Part shown: positions 1-4,106 of the stretch, piece after piece
Numbering within the stretch: position 1 is the first letter of the stretch
Layout of the letters: the number at the start of each line of letters is the position of its first letter
DNA from: Geopsychrobacter sp.
GTDB taxonomy: Bacteria > Desulfobacterota > Desulfuromonadia > Desulfuromonadales > Geopsychrobacteraceae
Reading direction: 5' to 3'
Assembly: GCA_021647445.1 (NCBI GenBank)
Contig: JAKIUS010000153.1
Span: 1-5,214, forward strand
Length of the DNA stretch: 5,214 nt
Position numbers and translations under genes: made by a program
The notes under the pieces: generated by a model
The model's input: the letters and a program-made list of their open reading frames with translations, nothing else
Database searches by the model: none
Told to the model about the DNA's origin: nothing

Positions 1-2
1 AA

Positions 3-377
3 TTTTATCAACGCCTGGCCGGAGCCGAAGACGACCGTCAGATCTTCGATATTGCCGATGAGTTGCAAGATCGCTACGGCCAACTACCCCTGGCGGGGGA
101 ACTGCTGCTCGGCGTCATGCGCTTGCGAATCATGCTCAAACAGTTGCGCATCGAACTCCTCGAATATGACGGACGTCGCTTAAGCCTGCGCTTCCACGCC
201 AGCACCAAAGTCTCTCCCGAACTGATTCAGCAACTGCTGAAGCAGGCCGCCGAGCGCTATAGTCTCTCCGCTGATTTCCGCTTAACGATCCGCTGCCAAC
301 GCTGGCAAGGCGAAGAACTGTTGCGCGAAACCCGGCGCGAACTTCTGAAACTGCACCCCGACGGCAAACCCGCCTGA
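3..377 (+). CDS. mfd: Transcription-repair coupling factor Mfd, C-terminal end (partial)
   Basis: This is the last 124 residues of a frame that is open at the left edge of the window. It reads FYQRLAGAEDDRQIFDIADE followed by an LQDRYG-LPLAGELLLGVMRLRI stretch. That is the C-terminal (TRCF/D7) domain of Mfd, where the sequence D-x-L-x-D-R-[FY]-G-x-[LP]-P and a following helix rich in Leu and Arg are typical. Mfd is a cytoplasmic superfamily 2 DNA translocase that removes RNA polymerase stalled at lesions and recruits UvrA; the C-terminal domain holds UvrA binding in check. The helicase motifs and RNA polymerase-interaction domain lie outside the window. The end is normal, with a basic helix then KLHPDGKPA and TGA. 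The stop overlaps the probable CTG start of the next gene (CTGA), which suggests translational coupling. I am confident of the family because the fragment matches the end of Mfd over its whole length. Confidence 0.94.
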   Translation, partial: FYQRLAGAEDDRQIFDIADELQDRYGQLPLAGELLLGVMRLRIMLKQLRIELLEYDGRRLSLRFHASTKVSPELIQQLLKQAAERYSLSADFRLTIRCQRWQGEELLRETRRELLKLHPDGKPA

Positions 378-1321
378 CAAGCAAAGGCCGCTATTCCCGA
401 TGCCTATTTGCCCTGCTGCTGTTTCTTGGGCTGAGCGCTTGCCACAACGAGAGTCTGCCACTGATTCAGATCGGTCCCCGGCAGATAACTCTCGACCGAT
501 TCCGCCAGGAGATTCAACCCCTGCAAACCGAACTTGGGCAGCTCCCGGAAGAGCAGCAGAGGTTGCTGTTGCGACAATCCCTCACCCAATTGATCGATCA
601 GGAACTGCTGCTGGCCGAAGCCGAACAACGCGGCATCACCATCAATCCGCCAGAAATGCAGCAGGCGTTGACCGAACTGCGCGGCAACTACACGGCAGAG
701 GAATATCAAGAGGTGTTACGCAGCTCTGGACGCGACACCACACACTGGGAGGAACAACTGCGCATCAGACTGTTGAGTGAAAAGGCTGCCGCCAGTATCA
801 CCCGCGGTAAAATCCATATCAGCGCAACTCAAATTGAAGAATATTACCTCCAACACCTTGAAGATTATCGCCGCCCCGAACAGTTGCAGGCCCGTCAGAT
901 CCTGCTGGCAAACGAGGCTGAGGCGATTGCCCTGCGCAAGCGCTTGCTGGCGGGCAAATCATTTGCCGAGCTGGCGCGGCAGCATTCCCTCTCCCCCGAA
1001 CGGATCAATGGCGGAGAACTGAACCTTTTTGCCCCTGGTCAATTTCCCGCCGAAGTCGACAAGATCCTCTTCAACCTCGCCAAGGGACGCATCAGCCCGC
1101 CGATCAAGAGTCCCTACGGCGTCCATCTCTTTCTGATCGAAAACCATTTCGCGGCGCGGGTGCTGTCGCTTGAAGATGTCGCACCTGCAATCCGGCTGCG
1201 CCTGAAAACAAAGGAGAAGAACCGCCTCTTCCAAAAGTGGCTCCGAACCCTGCGCGACCGCACTGAGGTCATAATCGACTGGGAACAACTGGACAAACTC
1301 CACTTCGACAAGGCAGAATGA
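374..1321 (+). CDS. PpiC/parvulin-type peptidyl-prolyl isomerase, predicted lipoprotein (SurA-like foldase)
   Basis: A periplasmic foldase of about 315 residues if started at CTG 374. After a basic N-region (K4, R6, R9) comes a hydrophobic run LFALLLFLGL and a lipobox L-S-A-C with Cys23, so lipidation and membrane anchoring are predicted. Residues of about 40-160 are helical and SurA_N-like (QLIDQELLLAEAEQRGI; WEEQLRIRLLSEK). Residues of about 168-258 are a parvulin domain with the usual landmarks: ARQILL, SFAELARQHS, the GGELNLF turn, and SPYGVHLFLIEN at the end. Parvulins catalyse cis-trans isomerisation of X-Pro bonds; with SurA_N-like domains they chaperone exported proteins. The next gene is a second SurA-like foldase 42 bp downstream. 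There is no ATG, GTG or TTG in frame from before the mfd stop through the lipobox. The first conventional choice is TTG 563, or ATG 656, and either would delete the signal and part of the chaperone domain. CTG 374 is therefore inferred from the lipobox and basic N-region, not proven; a frameshift near ATG 400 is the alternative. Confidence 0.9.
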   Translation: MTSKGRYSRCLFALLLFLGLSACHNESLPLIQIGPRQITLDRFRQEIQPLQTELGQLPEEQQRLLLRQSLTQLIDQELLLAEAEQRGITINPPEMQQALTELRGNYTAEEYQEVLRSSGRDTTHWEEQLRIRLLSEKAAASITRGKIHISATQIEEYYLQHLEDYRRPEQLQARQILLANEAEAIALRKRLLAGKSFAELARQHSLSPERINGGELNLFAPGQFPAEVDKILFNLAKGRISPPIKSPYGVHLFLIENHFAARVLSLEDVAPAIRLRLKTKEKNRLFQKWLRTLRDRTEVIIDWEQLDKLHFDKAE

Positions 1322-1346
1322 AAACTCAACGTCTCAACATGCGGAT

Positions 1347-1352
1347 AAAGGA
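1347..1352 (+). promoter_or_regulatory. Ribosome binding site of the SurA-like gene
   Basis: AAAGGA lies 11 nt before ATG 1364. It is the only Shine-Dalgarno-like purine run in the 42-bp gap after the preceding gene and supports the chosen start. No separate promoter is evident in this gap, so the gene is probably co-transcribed with the upstream foldase. Confidence 0.6.
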
Positions 1353-1363
1353 ACGTATCACCG

Positions 1364-2305
1364 ATGAAAAAGATCTATCTCATAAGTCTGCTCTTGCTGT
1401 GCGGCACAGTCGCCCAGGCCGAAACACTGATTAAGACCGTGGCAATCGTCAACAATGACGTCGTCACCAGCTATCAACTGGAAAAAAAATTGGCGGCGGC
1501 CATGGCCAGAGATGAAACGAATAACCGGTTGGACCAGAAGCAACACGCAGAGCTGCGGCGTAAGGTTCTCAACAGCCTGATCGAAGATCGCTTGGTCGAG
1601 CAACGCATCCATGAGATCGGGCTCTCGGTGACGGATCAAGAGTTAAACTCCGCCATTGAAGACGTACAACGACAGAACAAGCTGACCCGTGAACAGCTTA
1701 AAACCGCCTTAGAGACGCAGGGGATGTCCTACGCCGATTATCGTTCAGACCTGCGTAAGGAGATTCTGCGTTACAAGTTGATCGCCAGGGAAGTGCGTAG
1801 CAAGGTTGAGGTGACCAATACTCAAATTCGCAGCTATTTCGAAACGCACAAGGCCGACTATATGACGCAGCCGACCCTGCGGCTCGGACGGATCAGCTAC
1901 CCCCTGCCTGAAGGTGCGACCGAAAAGACCAAGGAACAGCTTAAACAACAGGCCCAGATTGCACGTCAGCAATTGCTCGGCGGAAAACCCTTTGACGAAG
2001 TCCTTGCCGCCCTCGGTAGCGATGTGAATGGTGGTGACATGGGAGTCATGACCGAAAATGAACTGAGCCCCCAAATGCTCAAGGGGATTAAAGGACTTGC
2101 CACGGGCCAGGTCAGCGAACCGATGGAGACCGCTGGGACCATCCACATCTGCCAGATCCTCGCACGCACACCGGCCGGAGCAGAACTGACCCCAGAGGTC
2201 AGCAGTAGCATAGAAAAAATTCTTGCGACCAAGAACAGTGAAAAACGTTTCTCCGATTGGAAAAAAGAACTGCGCAAGCATGCCATGGTCGATATCCGGA
2301 TTTAA
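1364..2305 (+). CDS. surA: SurA-like periplasmic chaperone / peptidyl-prolyl isomerase
   Basis: A 313-residue exported foldase. Residues 1-19 are a classic Sec signal peptide: MKK, then a Leu-rich core, then cleavage after A-Q-A before Glu20. The mature protein opens with the SurA_N pattern (VAIVNNDVVTSYQLEKKL), followed by the conserved helix VLNSLIEDRLVEQRIHEIG. Around residues 168-265 is one parvulin domain, with LRLGRISYPL at its start, KPFDEVLAALGSD, the GGDMGVM turn, and TIHICQIL near the end. E. coli SurA has two parvulin domains; this shorter single-domain layout is common in deltaproteobacteria. SurA binds unfolded outer-membrane proteins in the periplasm and delivers them towards the Bam complex. 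It follows the lipoprotein foldase by 42 bp in the same direction and is followed by a strong terminator, so it is the last gene of this transcription unit. The ATG with AAAGGA upstream and the complete signal peptide fix the start. The exact orthology to E. coli SurA is inferred from domain order, not established. Confidence 0.92.
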   Translation: MKKIYLISLLLLCGTVAQAETLIKTVAIVNNDVVTSYQLEKKLAAAMARDETNNRLDQKQHAELRRKVLNSLIEDRLVEQRIHEIGLSVTDQELNSAIEDVQRQNKLTREQLKTALETQGMSYADYRSDLRKEILRYKLIAREVRSKVEVTNTQIRSYFETHKADYMTQPTLRLGRISYPLPEGATEKTKEQLKQQAQIARQQLLGGKPFDEVLAALGSDVNGGDMGVMTENELSPQMLKGIKGLATGQVSEPMETAGTIHICQILARTPAGAELTPEVSSSIEKILATKNSEKRFSDWKKELRKHAMVDIRI

Positions 2306-2332
2306 TCAAGCAACGGAACATACCTACAGAGT

Positions 2333-2363
2333 AAAAAAAGCCGAGACTGCCCCGGCTTTTTTT
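2333..2363 (+). terminator. Intrinsic terminator after the SurA-like gene
   Basis: The stem is an A7 run plus GCCG (2333-2343) paired with CGGC plus a T7 run (2353-2363), around a 9-nt loop. It lies 27 bp after the stop codon. The A-run/T-run flanks mean that it could also terminate transcription arriving on the minus strand, for example from the hsdS relic side. Confidence 0.88.
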
Positions 2364-2387
2364 ATTTGCTCAGGCCAAGCCTGTAAG

Positions 2388-2403
2388 TCCCGCCTGCGCG
2401 GGA
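2388..2403. repeat. Short GC-rich palindrome (REP-like, a class different from the later REPs)
   Basis: Arms TCCCGC (2388-2393) and GCGGGA (2398-2403) enclose CTGC, and the right side continues AATGACGG. On the other strand this reads GTCATTCCCGC followed by GCAGGCGGGA. That is the look of a dispersed palindrome seen in many proteobacterial intergenic regions (compare the neisserial dRS3 repeat ATTCCC-N8-GGGAAT). It shares no arm sequence with the five GGGCACCC repeats further right. Only one copy is in the window, so repeat status is inferred from resemblance. Confidence 0.5.
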
Positions 2404-2432
2404 ATGACGGGCGGTTTGGTAAACATTCGTTT

Positions 2433-2671
2433 CTACAACTTTCCGACGAAGGCTTTTGCCAGGATCGATCGCTTGAGTTCGGTGAGGGCGGTGAGATTTG
2501 CGCGTACTTCAAGCCTGCCTTCACCCAAGTCCGGTCCAGCGCATGAATAATGTCATGTTCCTCAAGATCAAACTTAGCGTAAGTGTCTGCATCCGATTTT
2601 GACCACCTTTTAACATTTTCCCAACGAAAGCCTCCTTGGACAATACTGTCGCACAGGTCGCCAAGAATCTA
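2433..2671 (-). pseudogene. hsdS: Relic of type I restriction-modification specificity subunit HsdS (minus strand)
   Basis: Two pieces in different frames. The upstream piece (2668 down to about 2500) follows an in-frame TAG at 2669-2671 and reads ILGDLCDSIVQGGFRWENVK and then KFDLEEHDIIHALDRTWVKA plus GLK. The pattern [Y/F]-x-L-x-x-x-D-I-[IV]-x-[AT]-[LM]-D-R-[PT]-[WF]-[IV]-x-x-G-[LT]-K is typical of a target recognition domain of HsdS. The second piece, shifted by one frame, reads LTELKRSILAKAFVGKL and ends at TAG 2433-2435. That is the usual HsdS C-terminus after the last conserved helix. The part of the protein normally between them is missing, so the gene has lost internal sequence as well as its frame. 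HsdS gives a type I enzyme its DNA target; this copy cannot work. In the same frame before the TAG there is a further open stretch (about 2672-2786; contains VKYLDDLEVEWSLNPADQD) that I cannot assign. The family call rests on motifs I recognise by eye. Confidence 0.62.
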
Positions 2672-2890
2672 TTCTTCTTGCCGTAAAATGTCTTGGTCAG
2701 CAGGGTTCAGCGACCACTCCACCTCCAGGTCATCCAGATATTTCACAGAACAAAAAACCACAAACCTCCGAATTGGGTATTTACGGCAAACAAAACGCCC
2801 CCCTTCCGCGCGTAACGTCATAGAAAATATTGTCGAATCCACCAACAGGTTTATTACTTGACCAAATATCTTAACCGCGCTGAAAAAATC
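2672..2890. other. Intergenic stretch left of the tRNA promoter, decayed coding sequence
   Basis: No intact gene is seen here. The minus strand has short open stretches in several frames (for example VGGFDNIFYDVTRGRGAF near 2800-2850, and YPIRRFVVFC near 2750-2786) that may be eroded upstream parts of the hsdS relic or of a neighbouring gene. I recognise none of them. A plus-strand frame at 2583-2861 has no family resemblance and no ribosome binding site. Confidence 0.4.
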
Positions 2891-2895
2891 TCAGA

Positions 2896-2924
2896 TTGAC
2901 AAAAAATAGATTGCAGAGTATAAA
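2896..2924 (+). promoter_or_regulatory. Sigma70 promoter of the tRNA-Pro gene
   Basis: TTGACA (2896-2901, perfect -35) and TATAAA (2919-2924, one mismatch to TATAAT) are separated by exactly 17 bp. The -10 box ends 43 bp before the tRNA, which predicts a start near 2931 and a leader of roughly 37 nt to be removed by RNase P. The quality of the match fits a stable-RNA gene. Confidence 0.88.
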
Positions 2925-2967
2925 TTCTTGGTTCGCCGCTTAAGAGTGCCGAACGACCTAGAGAAAT

Positions 2968-3044
2968 CGGGATGTAGCGCAGCCTGGTAGCGCACCTGCT
3001 TCGGGAGCAGGGGGCCGCTGGTTCAAATCCAGTCATCCCGACCA
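2968..3044 (+). tRNA. tRNA-Pro, anticodon CGG, CCA encoded
   Basis: A complete 77-nt cloverleaf. The acceptor stem is CGGGATG/CATCCCG with discriminator A and an encoded CCA. The D arm is AGCGCAGCCTGGTAGCGC. The anticodon arm CCTGC-TTCGGGA-GCAGG gives anticodon CGG (reads CCG codons). The T arm is GCTGG-TTCAAAT-CCAGT (TTCAAAT loop) closed by its partner. It is a single-gene transcription unit with its own promoter upstream and terminator downstream. tRNA genes are common integration sites, and decayed accessory genes lie on both sides, but I see no second copy of the tRNA 3' end in this window that would mark an attachment site. Confidence 0.97.
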
Positions 3045-3070
3045 TTTTTCTTGATAAGTTTCATCGTATT

Positions 3071-3096
3071 AAGCCAACCCTCCCGAAGGTTGGCTT
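3071..3096 (+). terminator. Intrinsic terminator of the tRNA-Pro gene
   Basis: AAGCCAACC (3071-3079) pairs perfectly with GGTTGGCTT (3088-3096) over an 8-nt loop. It is followed by further T residues to 3099, a C, and then ATTTTT. It starts 26 bp after the encoded CCA. Confidence 0.88.
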
Positions 3097-3099
3097 TTT

Positions 3100-3322
3100 C
3101 ATTTTTGGGCCTCTCCGGTCCACCTCCGGTCCTCGCCGTTTTTTTTGTTTCCGTAGATTGTCGTCTCTGAGGGTGAAATTCCAGGGGCCAACTACTCCGG
3201 TCTTCCGAGATGGCTCCGGGAGGGGTCCGGTGTGCGGGGGGCAAAAAAAGCCCCTCAGACTCGACGGTGAGAGGAGCTTTCAATCAAACAAGTTCCTCAC
3301 GGTCTATTGCGACCTCTGCCCT
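3100..3322. other. Gap between the tRNA terminator and the hsdS relic, no gene recognised
   Basis: No coding sequence can be supported. The stretch has several CTCCGGTC-like words (near 3113, 3125 and 3195), a run of eight T at about 3140, and the minus-directed hairpin at 3243-3280. Open frames on both strands have low-complexity, Pro/Arg/Ser-rich translations and no family resemblance. It may be decayed sequence from the left side of the former restriction-modification operon. Confidence 0.4.
3243..3280 (-). terminator. Intrinsic terminator pointing to the minus strand
   Basis: Arms AAAGCCCCTC (3247-3256) and GAGGAGCTTT (3271-3280) pair with a single mismatch. Read on the minus strand, the hairpin runs straight into seven T residues (3249 to 3243). 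No minus-strand gene that it could serve is left to its right, so it is an orphan or a remnant. An alternative is a hairpin GGGGC/GCCCC around the A7 run, which overlaps the same bases. Confidence 0.5.
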
Positions 3323-3511
3323 ATGTATGCCTTTCTTTTTCCACCCCCTGAGATATCCAGAAAAGAGATTTCCTCGCAAGTTCGACGCTGGGCCAAATTC
3401 TTTTTGCAAACCCGTCCGTTTTCTAAGCTCCGCGACTCCCTCCTCCCCAAACTCCTCTCCGGCCAATTCTGTAGCCACGCTGCCGAGAAGATGGTTCAGG
3501 GGTGTTATTAA
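3323..3511 (+). pseudogene. hsdS: C-terminal relic of type I specificity subunit HsdS (plus strand)
   Basis: About 62 residues in one frame ending at TAA 3509-3511. It has three HsdS landmarks in the right order. FPPPEISRKEISSQV resembles the LPPLxEQxEIVxxV segment before the last conserved helix. FSKLRDSLLPKLLSGQ is the classic HsdS ending. AEKMV then stands where many of these proteins have a final AEKMVEEV. The two target recognition domains and the start are missing, and the distance between the first two landmarks is shorter than usual, so this is a truncated remnant. It belongs to a different HsdS subtype from the minus-strand relic, which ends LKRSILAKAFVGKL. With rhuM and hsdR remnants following on the same strand, it marks the left part of a former hsdS-rhuM-hsdR operon. 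The ATG at 3323 is only the first in frame, not a real start. Confidence 0.68.
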
Positions 3512-3517
3512 CCAACA

Positions 3518-3542
3518 AGGGCACCCGCAAGGGGTGCCCTAC
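3518..3542 (-). repeat. REP copy R1 (left half of a REP doublet)
   Basis: Arms GGGCACCC (3519-3526) and GGGTGCCC (3532-3539) pair perfectly around the loop GCAAG; A3518/T3540 extend the stem to 9 bp. The foot motif CTAC (3539-3542; GTAG on the minus strand) overlaps the last C of the arm. R1 therefore has one base fewer between GTAG and arm than the other four copies. It lies 6 bp after the hsdS relic stop. Confidence 0.9.
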
Positions 3543-3631
3543 GGTTTTTTGATGAATTGTGATCTGGGGTGGAATTTTATTTTGTTTGAATATTGGCGGG
3601 ATATGTCTGAATTGTCATACATCCCGACACT

Positions 3632-3656
3632 GTAGGGGCACCCCTCGCGGGTGCCC
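3632..3656 (+). repeat. REP copy R2 (right half of the REP doublet)
   Basis: GTAG (3632-3635) is followed directly by arms GGGCACCC (3636-3643) and GGGTGCCC (3649-3656) around the loop CTCGC. Positions 3625-3657 match R5 at 4657-4689 in 32 of 33 bases, including six bases 5' of GTAG-adjacent sequence (CGACAY). R2 and R5 are therefore the closest relatives among the copies. Confidence 0.9.
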
Positions 3657-3710
3657 TTGATTTACGATTGATTCGCAATATTTTCAACGAGTGCGAACTC
3701 GATGAAATAT

Positions 3711-3735
3711 GGTTGTCCGGAAATTCCGGATAACC
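3711..3735. repeat. 25-bp near-perfect palindrome
   Basis: GGTTGTCCGGAA (3711-3722) and TTCCGGATAACC (3724-3735) are inverted with one mismatch around a single A. It lies at the left edge of the recognisable rhuM sequence. It could be an operator-like site or a small hairpin; no repressor gene is next to it. Confidence 0.6.
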
Positions 3736-3855
3736 ACTCGGCATGGTGCTATAGAGGGGCTGACGCAACTCTTTTGTAAGGCAAAATCGACCATCAATGA
3801 ACTTGTCAAGAATGTCTTTGCCGAAGGTGAACTGGTAGAAACGGATAAAACTAAG

Positions 3856-3876
3856 AAATTCGGAATTTCCGAATTT
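3856..3876. repeat. 21-bp perfect palindrome inside the rhuM relic
   Basis: AAATTCGGAA (3856-3865) and TTCCGAATTT (3867-3876) are perfectly inverted around one T. It encodes the KKFGISEF part of the relic, so it may be a coincidence of the coding sequence. It shares the TCxGGAA/TTCCxGA core with the palindrome 120 bp upstream. Confidence 0.5.
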
Positions 3877-3948
3877 CAGCAAAAAACCCCGAATTTCTAT
3901 AATCTCGACGTCATTATCTCGGTTAGTTATCGGGGCAAATCCCAACAA

Positions 3949-3973
3949 GGGCACCTGCGAGGGATGCCCCTAC
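3949..3973 (-). repeat. REP copy R3, mutated, within the rhuM relic
   Basis: GGGCACCT (3949-3956), loop GCGAG, GGATGCCC (3962-3969), with the foot motif CTAC (3970-3973, GTAG on minus). Compared with the other copies there are two arm changes, both transitions. C to T at 3956 leaves a G-T wobble; G to A at 3964 gives a C-A mismatch. The left flank CCAACAAGGG is shared with R1. It has no inverted partner nearby in its own unit. Confidence 0.85.
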
Positions 3974-4076
3974 GACGTGGCGAAATACGATTCTTGGATT
4001 TAATTGGTGGTGTTCGACTCGATTGTCGAATTATGATTATTGGGTGTTTTTGAATATATGGTGTTTGCAGACAAGA
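3974..4076. other. Gap between REP copies R3 and R4
   Basis: An AT-rich stretch without a supported gene. The short stretch WRNTILGFN (near 3979-4006, frame different from the rhuM relic) is a faint candidate for more eroded rhuM sequence. TTCGAC (4013-4018) and GTCGAA (4025-4030) form a 6-bp inverted repeat. I see no good promoter for the transposase gene here. Confidence 0.35.
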
Positions 4077-4077
4077 A

Positions 4078-4102
4078 GGGCACCCGCAAGGGGTGCCCCT
4101 AC
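4078..4102 (-). repeat. REP copy R4, left flank of the transposase gene
   Basis: Perfect arms GGGCACCC (4078-4085) and GGGTGCCC (4091-4098) around the loop GCAAG, with foot motif CTAC (4099-4102; GTAG on minus) facing the gene. The right arm ends 8 bp before the first ATG of the transposase frame. The run AAGGGG in the loop and right arm (4088-4093) is the only Shine-Dalgarno-like sequence upstream of that ATG. Confidence 0.92.
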
Positions 4103-4106
4103 GTAT

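Larger units (their letters stand above)
3518..3657. mobile_element. REPIN-like inverted REP doublet (R1-R2), about 140 bp, non-autonomous
   Basis: R1 and R2 lie in opposite orientation with their GTAG motifs facing inward, the same arrangement as the pair that flanks the transposase gene. The interior (3543-3631) is AT-rich and non-coding, and carries an imperfect inverted repeat CGGGAT...ATCCCG (3597-3626). REPINs are known as the replicative, MITE-like form of REPs that depends on a RAYT acting in trans. The unit sits between the hsdS and rhuM relics. I infer mobility from structure; no target duplication is visible. Confidence 0.65.
3709..3951 (+). pseudogene. rhuM: RhuM-family protein, truncated internal fragment
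   Basis: The frame contains GLTQLFCKAKSTINELVKNV, then FAEGEL, then KKFGISEFQQ and NFYNLDVIISVSYRGKSQ. This is the pattern of the N-terminal part of RhuM proteins, which have WLTQxxMAxLFxxxxSTIxxHIxNIFxxGEL, then a variable strand, then YYNLDVIISVGYRVxSxxG. Here the QMAE segment of the first helix is missing and the N-terminus is not recognisable (the ATG at 3709 is simply the first in frame). The similarity stops at KSQQG, exactly where REP copy R3 begins. RhuM is usually about 330-350 residues; only some 80 remain. Its biochemical role is not established, but it is often encoded within type I restriction-modification loci near hsdS and hsdR, which is the context here. Function is surely lost. 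Confidence 0.72.

Noticed and set aside
400..780. Plus-strand frame starting at ATG 400
   Set aside because: It overlaps the foldase in another frame and gives a Pro/Arg/Thr-rich translation without family resemblance. The foldase frame has clear SurA_N and parvulin motifs.
1376..1405. Lipobox at Cys13 in the SurA-like signal peptide
   Set aside because: The residues before Cys13 are L-L-L, without the small residue needed at -1. A normal signal peptidase I site A-Q-A lies at 17-19.
1745..2281. Long minus-strand frame of 178 residues inside the SurA-like gene
   Set aside because: It is a shadow of the surA coding strand: no ribosome binding site, Phe/Leu/Gly-rich, with no family pattern, opposite a complete and well-supported gene.
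2854..3045. Minus-strand frame beginning MVGMTGFEPAAPCSRSRCAT
   Set aside because: It is the complement of the tRNA-Pro gene. GFEPAAPCSRSRCATRLR-type translations are a known artefact of tRNA genes read in antisense.
3577..3954. Minus-strand frame of 125 residues across the rhuM relic
   Set aside because: It runs through REP R2 and antisense to recognisable RhuM sequence. Its translation has no recognisable motif, and one part comes from the REP itself (APARGAPT).
4023..4106. N-terminal extension of the transposase frame upstream of ATG 4107
   Set aside because: The extension would translate through REP R4 (RRAPARGAP), has no ribosome binding site, and the family signature starts only after residue 15 of the shorter form.
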